Shown: positions 34,620 through 42,851, numbered from the stretch's first letter. The stretch is 64,000 nt of DNA from PALSA-894 sp963734185 (GCA_963734185.1 CAVTGA010000001.1:2976001-3040000), one strand, 5' to 3'. Notes: generated from the letters alone by a model not told the origin. Numbers and translations: made by a program.

Positions 34620-36557
34620 GTGACGGAACAGTTGCGCGCAGCCCAAATCGCCGAATTGGCGCGTAACTGGCACGCCTGGGCCCCTGACCCCGATGCGTTT
34701 CCGGACTGCGACTATCCGGAGATCGACTGCCTGCGGCACCGGCTGCCGCGTCGGATCCTCGCGGCCGCGGAACGGCGCGCCGCAGCGCTCGGCGTCGGGG
34801 CCGACCAGGTGCTGATCGCGACCGGTTTCCTGTCGGAGGAGTCCTATCTGGTCGAGCTCGCCGACTGGCTTGGTCTGCGTTTCGCCGCGATCGAACGCTT
34901 TCCGCGCGCCGCATGTGCGCTGTCCGATGCCGAGCTGGTCGACGCGGCCAGGACTGCGCAACTGCGCCTGGACCTGGACGGCGGATGCGCCCTGGTCGTC
35001 GTCCCGCGCGGAATGGCGGCACGTGCCCTGATCCGCTGGGTGAGGCGCTCGCCCGAGCACGCGCACCGGATATTCATCACCTCCTCGCGCCGGCTGCGCC
35101 GATTCGTCGAGCGCCATGGCCATGGCGCGCTTGGCCGGCGCGCGGCCTCGACGCTGCGCGCCGGGTCGCCGCGGATGTCGGCCGGCCGCGGCGACGCGAG
35201 GATGCGCGTCGCATGGTCGCTCGCCACCGCCATGGTCGCGGCATCGGCCATCACGGCGCCCGCAACGACCTGGTCCTGCGCCGGCGTCGCGCTGGCGACG
35301 GTGTTCCTGGCCTGGACCGTGTTGCGGGTGGTCGCGGCCACGACCGTGCCGCGCCGCCACGTCCGGCACGAGGCGGACGATCATCGGCTGCCGCTCTACA
35401 GCGTGCTCGTCCCGCTCAACCGCGAGGCGGCCGTGGTCGACAAGCTGCTTGCCGACCTGCGTGCGCTCGACTATCCGCCCGAGAAACTCGACATCAAGTT
35501 CATCCTGGAACTCGACGACGCGGAGACCCACGCCGCTCTTGCGCGTCAAGGTCTCGAGCCGCAATTCGAGATCATGTTCGCGCCCGCGGTTGGGCCGCGC
35601 ACGAAACCCAAGGCGCTCAATGCGGCGCTGCCGTTCGTGCGCGGCGCCTTCACCGCGGTGTTCGACGCCGAGGACCGCCCGGGGCCTGATCAGCTGCGCC
35701 GCGCGCTCGACGTGTTCCTGACGAGCGGCGCCGCGACCGCGTGCGTGCAGGCTCGCCTGACCATCGACAACACCGACGACGGCTGGCTCACGCGCATGTT
35801 CACGGCGGAATACGCGGCACTGTTCGATGTCGTGCTGCCGGGGCTGGCCGAACGGCGACTGCCGTTGCCGCTCGGCGGCTCCTCCAATCACTTCGAAACC
35901 ACGACGCTGCGGGCCGTCGGCGCCTGGGATGCCTACAACGTCACCGAAGATGCCGACCTCGGCATGCGGCTCGCACGCCTGGGCTACCGCACCGCCGTCA
36001 TTCCCGCGACCACTGCGGAGGAAGCGCCGGCGGAAACGCGGCGGTGGATCCGGCAGCGCACGCGCTGGTTCAAAGGCTGGATGCAGACCTGGTCGGTGCA
36101 CATGCGCACGCCGATCCGGTTGTGGCGCGACCTCGGGTGGCGCGGGTTCGTCAGCTTCCAGCTCCTGATCGGCGGCACCGTGCTCGCCTCGCTCGCCTTT
36201 CCGCTCGTCGTCCTCGACGCCGGCTACCGCGTCGCAACCGGCTCGCTCATCCCACCCCTCGACAATGCGGCCGGCAACGCGCTGCTGTGGCTGTGCGTGG
36301 CTGGTTTCGCCGCCGGCTACCTGACCTCCTCGGTGCTGGGCCTGGTGGGATTGGCGCGGCGCGGGCTCATCAGGCAATCGCCGGTGCTGCTGTTGGTCCT
36401 GGCGCACTGGGCGCTGCTGTCGGTCGCCGCCTGGCGCGCGCTGCTCCATCTGTTCGTCGATCCGTGGGGCTGGGAGAAGACCGAGCACGGCCGCGCCCGC
36501 AGCTCGCGGCTGGACGCCGGCGAGCGGGCAAAGCCGATCCGGACACAATCACCTTGA
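34620..36557 (+). CDS. Membrane-bound family 2 glycosyltransferase
   Basis: About 645 residues from GTG 34620 (a TTG at 34596 is an alternative). The N-terminal ~180 residues look like an MshEN/GspE-N regulatory fold (VGADQVLIATGFLSEESYLV). Two membrane helices follow, then a processive GT2 domain: FDAEDRPGP (DxD-like, about 350), TEDADLGMRL (about 442) and the QRTRWFKGW (Q/R)xxRW motif (about 478). Three or four C-terminal helices complete it. Such enzymes polymerise or export beta-linked polysaccharides; the product is unknown. It is monocistronic. Confidence 0.88.
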   Translation: MTEQLRAAQIAELARNWHAWAPDPDAFPDCDYPEIDCLRHRLPRRILAAAERRAAALGVGADQVLIATGFLSEESYLVELADWLGLRFAAIERFPRAACALSDAELVDAARTAQLRLDLDGGCALVVVPRGMAARALIRWVRRSPEHAHRIFITSSRRLRRFVERHGHGALGRRAASTLRAGSPRMSAGRGDARMRVAWSLATAMVAASAITAPATTWSCAGVALATVFLAWTVLRVVAATTVPRRHVRHEADDHRLPLYSVLVPLNREAAVVDKLLADLRALDYPPEKLDIKFILELDDAETHAALARQGLEPQFEIMFAPAVGPRTKPKALNAALPFVRGAFTAVFDAEDRPGPDQLRRALDVFLTSGAATACVQARLTIDNTDDGWLTRMFTAEYAALFDVVLPGLAERRLPLPLGGSSNHFETTTLRAVGAWDAYNVTEDADLGMRLARLGYRTAVIPATTAEEAPAETRRWIRQRTRWFKGWMQTWSVHMRTPIRLWRDLGWRGFVSFQLLIGGTVLASLAFPLVVLDAGYRVATGSLIPPLDNAAGNALLWLCVAGFAAGYLTSSVLGLVGLARRGLIRQSPVLLLVLAHWALLSVAAWRALLHLFVDPWGWEKTEHGRARSSRLDAGERAKPIRTQSP

Positions 36558-36764
36558 ACAATCCGATCGGTTTGCAACTTCAAAGAAAGTAACCCGCGGG
36601 CCAAAAGCGCCGGTTTCGGCCGGCCATGCGCTTCCAACCCCTGCGTTTGCGGGCGTGGGCCGAGGCGGAAGCAACGGTTTCGCCTCGGCGCGCCGCGGCT
36701 CCCCGGCAGGCGCGGCTGTCGCGCGAACGCAATTGAGATTTTCTGGCGGTAAGTGCCGTCTTGA

Positions 36765-36773
36765 TGGTATAAC
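36765..36773 (+). promoter_or_regulatory. Possible extended -10 promoter of the LuxR gene
   Basis: TGGTATAAC, a TGn-TATAAC extended -10, lies about 40 bases before the annotated GTG. No good -35 is needed for this promoter type and none is seen. No clear lux-box palindrome was found in the 36558-36814 gap. Confidence 0.35.
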
Positions 36774-36814
36774 GATCATGGTCGTCATCATGAAAGGTGC
36801 GGCGGGAAGAGCCT

Positions 36815-37549
36815 GTGTCCCGCAAATCCCTGGATCATACGCTGGATTTCATCCGCGACATCGATCGGGCGGTCACGCCGACCGATGTCTGCGTGGCGTT
36901 GCTGGGCACCGTCGAGCAGTACGGGATCCAGCACGTCATCGGCACCACGATCGCGGCGCCCGGATCGAGCAAGAGCGAGCAGGAATCCTGCATCATCCTG
37001 CGCCACTGGCCGAGCGCGTGGCTCGAGCGATACATGTCGAACAACTATCTCGCCATCGACCCGTTGATCAAACGCCTGAAGGCCGACATCACGCCCTTCG
37101 CCTGGAACGAGCTCGATGCGTACTGCAAGGACACGCCCGAAGCACAACGCCTGATGAACGAGCGCGCCGAGTTCAAGTTGAAATCCGGTTTTACCGTCCC
37201 GCTGATCACGCTCGATCACGAGATTGCCGGATTCTCGCTCGGCGGAGAACACATCGATCTGCCCGACGACAGCCGCGGAATGTTCTCGTTGGTCGCCACC
37301 TATGCGCTGGTGCGCACTATCATGCTGAGAGAAAAATTGCCGACCATACCTAACGTGGCATTGTCGGAGCGTGAGCGCGACGCGCTGCGGTGGGCGGCCG
37401 AAGGCAAGAGCGAGTGGGAAATCGGCGTCATCCTCGGCGTATCCGAGCATACGGCGGAGAAATTCCTGCGCTCTGCGCGTGTAAAGCTCGGCGGATCAAA
37501 CCGGACGCACGCAGTGGCCGAAGCCATCAGGCTCGGATTGATCACCTGA
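36815..37549 (+). CDS. LuxR-type autoinducer-binding transcription factor (solo)
   Basis: 244 residues. The N-terminal autoinducer domain keeps positions conserved in LuxR/TraR/LasR: Trp and Tyr in WLERYMSNNYLAIDPLI, the Asp-Pro pair and the following Trp (ITPFAWNEL). The C-terminal GerE helix-turn-helix reads LSERERDALRWAAEGKSEWE through HTAEKFLRSARVKLGGSNRT. It probably binds an acyl-homoserine lactone or similar. No luxI synthase is in the window, so it is a LuxR solo here. GTG 36815 has a GGGAAGAG ribosome site; a GTG at 36797 is an alternative. Confidence 0.9.
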   Translation: MSRKSLDHTLDFIRDIDRAVTPTDVCVALLGTVEQYGIQHVIGTTIAAPGSSKSEQESCIILRHWPSAWLERYMSNNYLAIDPLIKRLKADITPFAWNELDAYCKDTPEAQRLMNERAEFKLKSGFTVPLITLDHEIAGFSLGGEHIDLPDDSRGMFSLVATYALVRTIMLREKLPTIPNVALSERERDALRWAAEGKSEWEIGVILGVSEHTAEKFLRSARVKLGGSNRTHAVAEAIRLGLIT

Positions 37550-37775
37550 TCGTATCGTACGCGATCGCGTACTTGGTTACCTCGCTGCATCTGCCACCAT
37601 GCCGCGGTGGGAGATGGAGGGGCACCCATCATCCGCAGCGTGCCGCCGGGCACGTGCTTCAGACAATGAAAACACGCCGCTGCCCCGCGTCGTCCGCGGC
37701 ATCGCCGTCGCGCGAAATCCGGATGGACCGACGTTTCGTTCGAACCAAACAAGACCAGAGCGTGGAGCAGCAGTC

Positions 37776-37985
37776 GTGAAGCAGCAGATCGAGTTGGAAG
37801 TATCCTCGAGACCGGATGTTCCGGCCGCGGAAGACGTCATCGCGTATCTGACCTATGCGTTGGAAGACGTGCGCGCGCTCAGCTCGATGGGCACGACCTT
37901 CCTCGAGGTGGCGATCGCGCAGCTCATCGAGGACACCAGCGACGGTCACTGCCTGATCGTCGGACGCCCGCAACGCTTGTCGTGA
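37776..37985 (+). CDS. Hypothetical 69-aa protein downstream of LuxR
   Basis: 69 residues, soluble, mainly helical in the middle (PAAEDVIAYLTYALEDVRAL, then GTTFLEVAIAQLIEDT). It begins at GTG with a GTGGAGCAGCAG ribosome-like stretch upstream. It follows the LuxR gene by 226 bases on the same strand; a link is possible but unproven. No family recognised. Confidence 0.5.
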   Translation: MKQQIELEVSSRPDVPAAEDVIAYLTYALEDVRALSSMGTTFLEVAIAQLIEDTSDGHCLIVGRPQRLS

Positions 37986-37994
37986 GACTGCGGC

Positions 37995-38039
37995 GCATGA
38001 TCCCGAGAAGTTGACAGACTTTTCGGATAAAGATCATGC
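37995..38039. repeat. gcatgatcccgagaag palindromic repeat
   Basis: Diverged copy of the gagcatgatcccgaaaag family with arms gcatgatc / gatcatgc. It lies between the convergent 69-aa gene and the SCO gene. Confidence 0.75.
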
Positions 38040-38070
38040 GCAAAAGCAAGGATCGTCGTTCGCGCGTTTT

Positions 38071-38664
38071 CTAGAGATAGCGCCGCAGATCGGAGGCCGC
38101 GTCCTCGGGCCGGCGCTTGAGGCTGAACGGGGCGACGAAACGGCCGTCCTTGTCCATCAGGTAGACGATCGCCGTGTGGTCCATGGTGTAGCCGCCGGCA
38201 TCGAGCGGCACCTTCTTGAAGTAGACCCGATAGGCCTTGGCGACGGCGGCGACCGCCGCCGGATCGCCGCTCAGTCCGATCAGGCGCGGGTTGAAGCTCG
38301 ACAGATAGTCCTTGAGCTTCTCCGGGGTATCGCGCTCGGGATCGACGGTGACGAACAGCGCGTTCACCTTCGCCGCGTCGGGCCCGAGCTTGTTGAGGAT
38401 CTCGGAGATATCGAACAGCGCGGTCGGGCAGATTTCGGGGCAATGGGTGAAGCCGAAGAACACCAGGGACGGTCGACCCTTCAGGTCGACGTCGCTGACG
38501 CCGCGGCCGTTCTGATCGACCAGGCGGAACGGCCCGCCGATGGCCGACGCGGTCGCGACCGGCACGCTGCGCCCGGTGACGAGCATCACGACGCCGAGGC
38601 ACAGCACCAAAGCGGCCAGGAACGCCGAGGCGATCAGCAGCGCGCGGGTGGTTCGAGCGGTCAT
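38071..38664 (-). CDS. SCO1/SenC family copper chaperone/thiol reductase
   Basis: 197 residues. One N-terminal membrane anchor (LLIASAFLAALVLCLGVVML) and a periplasmic thioredoxin fold. The copper-binding CxxxC is in FGFTHCPEICPTAL and the third ligand His in YTMDHTAIVYL. SCO proteins deliver copper to the CuA site of cytochrome c oxidase. A 55-aa membrane protein precedes it by 3 bases. Confidence 0.93.
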   Translation of the reverse strand: MTARTTRALLIASAFLAALVLCLGVVMLVTGRSVPVATASAIGGPFRLVDQNGRGVSDVDLKGRPSLVFFGFTHCPEICPTALFDISEILNKLGPDAAKVNALFVTVDPERDTPEKLKDYLSSFNPRLIGLSGDPAAVAAVAKAYRVYFKKVPLDAGGYTMDHTAIVYLMDKDGRFVAPFSLKRRPEDAASDLRRYL

Positions 38665-38667
38665 GGA

Positions 38668-38835
38668 TCAAAAACAGGCCGCGATGCCGGCCAGGATCAT
38701 CTCGTAGAACACTACCGACCCGTAATGCGCCCAGAGCGCGAGCGTCGCCGCGATCAGCGCGCCGACCACCAGCGCGGCCGCGACGAGGATCGCGCGCGAG
38801 GCGAAAGGCTGGGAATCGGCGGCAAGGTCGGGCAT
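38668..38835 (-). CDS. Small single-helix membrane protein upstream of SCO
   Basis: 55 residues, MPDLAADSQPFASRAILVAA then one or two hydrophobic stretches and a C-terminal VVFYEMILAGIAACF. The stop lies 3 bases before the SCO ATG, and GGGGGA-rich DNA precedes its own start (GGTCCCCCG), so the two are very likely co-transcribed. The length and placement suggest a small accessory protein of cytochrome oxidase or copper handling; no family name is assigned. Confidence 0.6.
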   Translation of the reverse strand: MPDLAADSQPFASRAILVAAALVVGALIAATLALWAHYGSVVFYEMILAGIAACF

Positions 38836-38909
38836 CGGGGGACCTTCAGCGGTCGGATGATGCTCTGTCAGATAAGAGCAAATGTGACGTTAGGCAACGG
38901 CCCAGCTGA

Positions 38910-38994
38910 GTAGCCCGCATGGAGCGCAGCGGAATGCGGGGCCATCACCGGCACCGGCACGACCCCGGATTTCGCTCGCGCTCATCCGGGCTAC
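38910..38994. repeat. gtagcccgcatggagcg repeat
   Basis: Inverted ends gtagcccg / cgggctac enclose a G+C-rich centre. A common intergenic repeat type in this group; it lies at the left edge of the second accessory region. Confidence 0.65.
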
Positions 38995-39010
38995 GCTCGC
39001 TACTACGCGA

Positions 39011-39802
39011 TTATCGACAATTAGGCACCCATCGCCCCGTCCTTGAATCAAAGCCCGCATCATCCTGGCTGCCGGGAATTATCCCCCCATAATATTGAAG
39101 CAGAATGCATTCTCCCTGTTCGACACTGAAAATTTTCCCGGGCGGACACACAGACACCGCTTTGCATCGATCCCGCCGAACGATCTCGGTAAGCCTACGC
39201 CTCTCCTCCGTAGCGACACGCTCCGCCTCCCTGCGCTGCGCCTGCTTCCGCACTGCTTCCCTCTCTTTTTCCCTTACTCTCTCATTTTCAGCCTCTTCTG
39301 CCGCTCGACGTCTTGTTTCGGCCTCTCTCACCCGAGCCGCTTCTTCCTCACCTCTCCTCCGAGCGGCCTCTTCTTCCGCCCGACGCCTTGCTTCGGCCTC
39401 TCTAACCCGAATTGCCTCTTCCTCAGCTCTCCTCCGAGCAGCCTCTTCTATCTTGTGTTTTGCTTCCAACTCTCTAGCCGCCCGTCTCTCGTTCTCTTCT
39501 CGAACGGCGTCCTCTGCAGCTATGCGTCGAGCGGCCTCTTCGGCTTTTCGCCGCGCCTCATCCTCCGCACGTCGTCGCAAGTCATCCGCAGAGGGAGCAA
39601 ACCATCTACTCACTCTATCGACAGAATGTTCCAAGGCATCCAGCGCCTGAGGCAGCACGATAATGGCGCCCACCAATGCGGCGAGACCCATAATGAAGCT
39701 TATCCCTTTCACCCACCCAGGCGCATCATGCGAGAGCCTGAACAGCGCGTACCCCGTCCCACCAACTGCCAAAAATGCGAAAACGATCTTCACCAATTGC
39801 AC
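39011..39802 (-). CDS. Membrane-anchored coiled-coil protein (TolA-like composition)
   Basis: 263 residues. Two N-terminal hydrophobic helices (IVFAFLAVGGTGYALFRL and ISFIMGLAALVGAIIVLP) precede about 130 residues of Arg/Glu/Ala-rich heptads, a long single-helix or coiled coil with repeats such as EAARRRAEEEAIRVREAEA. The C-terminal ~55 residues contain three Cys (DRCKAVSVCPPGKIF, GECILL) and end NCR, perhaps a small disulfide domain. No family recognised. Base composition is lower in G+C than the core. Confidence 0.6.
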   Translation of the reverse strand: MQLVKIVFAFLAVGGTGYALFRLSHDAPGWVKGISFIMGLAALVGAIIVLPQALDALEHSVDRVSRWFAPSADDLRRRAEDEARRKAEEAARRIAAEDAVREENERRAARELEAKHKIEEAARRRAEEEAIRVREAEARRRAEEEAARRRGEEEAARVREAETRRRAAEEAENERVREKEREAVRKQAQRREAERVATEERRRLTEIVRRDRCKAVSVCPPGKIFSVEQGECILLQYYGGIIPGSQDDAGFDSRTGRWVPNCR

Positions 39803-39902
39803 TGACCCCTCCCTGCTTCAATGCAACCTCTCCGTCAAAACCACGCGAGTCTACCTCTGATCGCTCTAATTGTGAACTACGAACCCACACCCTGATAAGG
39901 CC

Positions 39903-40355
39903 TCAGGCATCACGCAAGCCTCCTGTCGTACGCCATTCCATGCGGACATCCGGTAGCTTTTCCTCGTTGTTGCCCGCCGTGTATTCGACTTCCGCGAATC
40001 CCTGGCTGTGGTAGAAGCCGCGCGCGGGGATATGCTGGAAACACCAGAGCTGCAGGTACGGGTAGGCCTGCTTCGCTCGGTCGAGCAGCGCCTTGCCGAT
40101 GCCGCTGCGGTGATGGCGCTGCTCCACGCGCAGATGATCGACCCAGTCCTTGCGGTATGCGATGAACCCGACGAGCGACGCCTCAATCTCGGCGACCAGC
40201 ACGGTGCACTTCACGAAGATGGTGTTGGTGAAGAAGTCCAAGTCCTCTTCGTGGGTGTGGATCGCCGGAATCCCGAGCGTCTCGCTCAGGCTGCGCGCGT
40301 GAAGATCGACGACAGCATCGATGTCGCGCGGTAAGGCGGCCCGGATCGTGTACAT
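39903..40355 (-). CDS. GNAT family N-acetyltransferase (copy 1)
   Basis: 150 residues. Acetyl-CoA-binding motif A is VEQRHHRSGIGKALLDRAKQ, followed by LQLWCFQHIPARGFYHSQGF. It is about 90% identical over its length to the GNAT at 51560-51991, but the two diverge outside the coding region: this copy has no tRNA upstream and a different C-terminus (TTGGLRDA). Substrate unknown. Together the two genes flank the phage-remnant island. Confidence 0.88.
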   Translation of the reverse strand: MYTIRAALPRDIDAVVDLHARSLSETLGIPAIHTHEEDLDFFTNTIFVKCTVLVAEIEASLVGFIAYRKDWVDHLRVEQRHHRSGIGKALLDRAKQAYPYLQLWCFQHIPARGFYHSQGFAEVEYTAGNNEEKLPDVRMEWRTTGGLRDA

Positions 40356-40407
40356 GGTCGTGGCAGCCTAGCGCGGCTGTGTAGGGCGGAATAGCGCAGC
40401 TGGTGCG

Positions 40408-40539
40408 ATGCGCGACGCAACAATGGTGAGCCTTGCCGCGTACCGCGAACAACCCTTCCCTACGGACGACGAATTCAAGGCGGAATGGCGGAAGTGGGTG
40501 AAATTCTTCCTCGGGGAAGCGGACCAGCCGTTCATCTAA
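40408..40539 (+). other. Short open frame, possible gene remnant
   Basis: 43 codons (MRDATMVSLAAYREQPFPTD ... FLGEADQPFI). The composition looks coding-like and the end reads like a protein C-terminus, but no ribosome site is obvious. It begins inside a truncated gtagggcgg repeat, so it may be the tail of a lost gene. Confidence 0.25.
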
Positions 40540-40648
40540 CTAGCGTCCCACGGCAGCGCTGGTGGGCTAGCTAACAAGGGAGACGCCGCATATCTAGGGC
40601 GCACGGTGCGCGATAAGATGCGTCTTCTTGAGGGGTTAGGGTCGAACA

Positions 40649-41137
40649 ATGAAGGATAGCGAGCTGCGCGGTCTCGTGTTGAGGGCGCTGTACGACCGGC
40701 GGAAACAGAACTTGGTCAGCTTCAAGAATCTGGTGCCGAACGTACCAGATATGGAGGTCAGCAGGATACTTAGGCAGCTAGAGGACAGTGGCCTCATCAC
40801 CTGGGGATTCAAGGATATCGGGACAGGACTGGGCTCTGGTCAAATCACCTCCTATGGCACGGAGATCATCGAGGGAGAGGCGGCACCGCCTATCGCAATC
40901 ACCATGATCGACAACAGCATCAAAGTTACAGACTCGTCGGGTGTGCAGATCGGGCAAGGCAACGTCCAGAACGTGACGCTGGATATTGAAAAACTCATGG
41001 TCGCGATTGACCACTCAAACGTGAGTGAGGCGGAAAAAACGGAAGCGAAGTCGCTTTTGCGCAGCGCGCTTGAGAACTCGACCGTGATGGAAGTGCTTGG
41101 AAAAGCAATCAAGGCGGCGATAAGTCTCGGCGCTTAG
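40649..41137 (+). CDS. Winged-helix protein with RHIM-like VQIG motif
   Basis: 162 residues. The N-terminal ~75 residues form a winged helix (VSRILRQLEDSGLITWGFKD). The middle carries NSIKVTDSSGVQIGQGNVQN, with VQIG at 99-102: the (V/I)Q(V/I)G core known from RHIM and bacterial amyloid signalling motifs. A helical C-terminal region follows (SEAEKTEAKSLLRSALENST). In known systems such motifs nucleate amyloid-like assembly between a sensor and an effector. A membrane-protein gene follows by 44 bases, suggesting a sensor/effector pair (inference). The G+C content is lower than the core. Confidence 0.7.
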   Translation: MKDSELRGLVLRALYDRRKQNLVSFKNLVPNVPDMEVSRILRQLEDSGLITWGFKDIGTGLGSGQITSYGTEIIEGEAAPPIAITMIDNSIKVTDSSGVQIGQGNVQNVTLDIEKLMVAIDHSNVSEAEKTEAKSLLRSALENSTVMEVLGKAIKAAISLGA

Positions 41138-41181
41138 GTAGTGAGCCCGAACACGAGCGGGAGCGGGGATGAGAGAGCAAC

Positions 41182-41643
41182 ATGGGGCTGTCATTTCAAG
41201 AGCAAAAGGACCTTGAGACACATAAGGGGGTGTGGACCCTCGTCACGAATCTACAGAAGGTGGGGTACGATATACCGACCACTCTTCTACGCACACTTAC
41301 TCTTGTGAGCGGGGGCGCGATGGTCGCGCTCCTCACGTTTGTTGGTGGGCTTTGGACAAGAACTGATGAGCTTGGGCGGCAAGTCGCACGAGCTGTAAGC
41401 GAAGGGATGTTTTGGTTTGGCGCGTCGCTGTCTGTTTGCATCGTAACCAGCGTGGTAGGCTGGTTCACTGTCTACGTATTAGCTCATTCGATGGCTCAGA
41501 AGTTCTTCCTGGGCAAGCCATCAAAGATTCGCTTCTTTATCTACCCGCTGTATTTCATGGTCATGGCTGGCACGGCAGCCGCCGCGGGTCTCTTCGTGTA
41601 TGGAATGTACCTTACGTTCTCCGGCCTAAAGGCTCACGTTTGA
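41182..41643 (+). CDS. Hypothetical three-helix membrane protein
   Basis: 153 residues. A 35-residue cytoplasmic-looking N-terminus (FQEQKDLETHKGVWTLVTNL) precedes three hydrophobic segments near 37-58, 76-100 and 120-146. It is the partner by position of the winged-helix/VQIG protein. Membrane disruption would fit an abortive-infection effector, but no family is recognised. Confidence 0.6.
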   Translation: MGLSFQEQKDLETHKGVWTLVTNLQKVGYDIPTTLLRTLTLVSGGAMVALLTFVGGLWTRTDELGRQVARAVSEGMFWFGASLSVCIVTSVVGWFTVYVLAHSMAQKFFLGKPSKIRFFIYPLYFMVMAGTAAAAGLFVYGMYLTFSGLKAHV

Positions 41644-41676
41644 TTATCCACACCGTACGAGGGCGCCTCGTTCGTG

Positions 41677-41705
41677 CATGCTACAATGTGTAGACCTAGA
41701 TGAGG
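41677..41705 (+). promoter_or_regulatory. Extended -10 promoter-like element, copy 1
   Basis: catgctacaatg contains a TGn-TACAAT extended -10. The following 17 bases also match the copy at 42852-42880 in most positions, so the conserved unit is ~29 bp rather than a bare -10. Confidence 0.45.
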
Positions 41706-41755
41706 CTGGGTGCAGTGAAAGCTCGCTCGCCTCATCGGGCGGGCTTTCATTGTAG
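41681..41755 (+). ncRNA. Structured element with alternative hairpins
   Basis: Outer arms ctacaatg (41681) and cattgtag (41748) are complementary. Inside, gatgaggc (41699-41706) can pair with gcctcatc (41729-41736), while gaaagctcgc (41717-41726) can pair with gcgggctttc (41739-41748); the two pairings exclude each other. That arrangement resembles attenuators and small regulatory RNAs. There is no U-run. From here to 42093 I found no gene. Confidence 0.35.
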
Positions 41756-42093
41756 AGCTTCGGCCTTGCAGCTACAGGCCAGTGCGAAGGGCTGCCACAC
41801 GGATACCTCACGATACCAAGGCATGTGGCGCGGCACTTTGAAAGTTGAATAGAGCGCATGGCTAAAGAATAGGTAGGTTAGTCCATCAATCCGGCCTTCG
41901 TCCCGTCTCCACATCCACGGCTTACTGGTATCGGGAACGCTCTGCTCAATCTTCAACTGCGCCGCCGCTATAAAAGCAAACCCAGGACCTAGACCATTCT
42001 AGGAGGGAGCAAGAGCCAAGGACAACATACCCCCGAGCACACCATGCCAGGAGGAGAAGGAAACGGAGTGGAACGGACGGGGCGAAGCTTTAG

Positions 42094-42178
42094 AAGCGTC
42101 GCACAATAATGTCAGGAATAACGTTGTTCTTGCGTTGAGAGTGTTGTGGTTGAGCCGTACGATAAGCGTCGCACAATA
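42094..42178. repeat. Direct repeat pair aagcgtcgcacaata
   Basis: Two perfect 15-base copies, 42094-42108 and 42164-42178, spaced 70 bases start to start in otherwise gene-free DNA upstream of a small gene. They could be operator or iteron-like protein-binding sites. Confidence 0.6.
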
Positions 42179-42210
42179 TTTGATCGGGCTGCCGGCATAG
42201 GAGGCGGGCG

Positions 42211-42526
42211 ATGGCTACAGCGATAGACGGAATTGAAGGCGTGAACGGGCATCTTTGCGTATGCAACGCTCTTGACCTTGCTGGTTGATAAAGTGAAAGA
42301 GAGCGACCCAGCTTTTGAAGAGTACGCTCGGCGCTATTTCGATAGCTACCTTGGCCAGCACTTTGAGAAGGTGGGTAAGGCTTCTGGTATGGAGGTGGCT
42401 GCGCGAGAAATGTTCAATGTAATTGTCTCTAAGCCAAGAGGAGCAATGCCGCAGTCCGCGCGCCCAGAAGTGACGAAGCCGCTGACGTGGAAGCGGCGGC
42501 TCTTCAACTGGCTGGAGCGCGGTTGA
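42211..42526 (+). pseudogene. Small gene with probable +1 frameshift
   Basis: A good ribosome site (GGAGGCGG) precedes an ATG frame MATAIDGIEGVNG that stops after 25 codons. The next frame, entered by removing one base near 42251, continues naturally (IFAYATLLTLLVDKVKESDP) to a helical, basic end (KRRLFNWLERG). The whole would be ~104 residues. Alternatively a separate 84-aa gene starts at TTG 42272. No family recognised. Confidence 0.4.
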
Positions 42527-42563
42527 CGACACTTCCGACTGGAGATCAGGGGGAAAAGTCGGG

Positions 42564-42806
42564 CTAGTCGCATCCAGGTGCTGCATTGCGACAGGGTAGG
42601 TGGGGCGGGCAACAAGAGACACGGACGCCGTTCTTTTCACAAAAGAGACCTAGCTTGCAGCGGAAGGCCGCGTCGCCGCCAGAGCATTCATAGACCAATA
42701 GTCCGAGGGTCACGACGACAAAAAGCGTGATGATTGAGGCACAACCACATCCAGCGCCATCGCCCGGAACGACGATGACTTTATCGGGACTGTCAAAGAC
42801 CGGCAT
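42564..42806 (-). CDS. Small Cys-rich membrane protein
   Basis: 80 residues with one hydrophobic helix (ASIITLFVVVTLGLLVYECS) and nine Cys, most of them after the helix (CSGGDAAFRCKLGLFCEKNG, VSCCPPHLPC). A GGGAG ribosome site lies before the ATG. The pattern suggests a membrane-anchored disulfide-bonded micro-domain. No family recognised. Confidence 0.45.
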   Translation of the reverse strand: MPVFDSPDKVIVVPGDGAGCGCASIITLFVVVTLGLLVYECSGGDAAFRCKLGLFCEKNGVRVSCCPPHLPCRNAAPGCD

Positions 42807-42851
42807 GGCCAGCTCCCGCTCTCAACAGGTCTAGCCTGGCGCAAATCAGTC

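Noticed and set aside
36549..36825. 80-81 codon minus-strand frames between the glycosyltransferase and LuxR genes
   Set aside because: Two overlapping frames with no conserved features, lying across the probable LuxR promoter.
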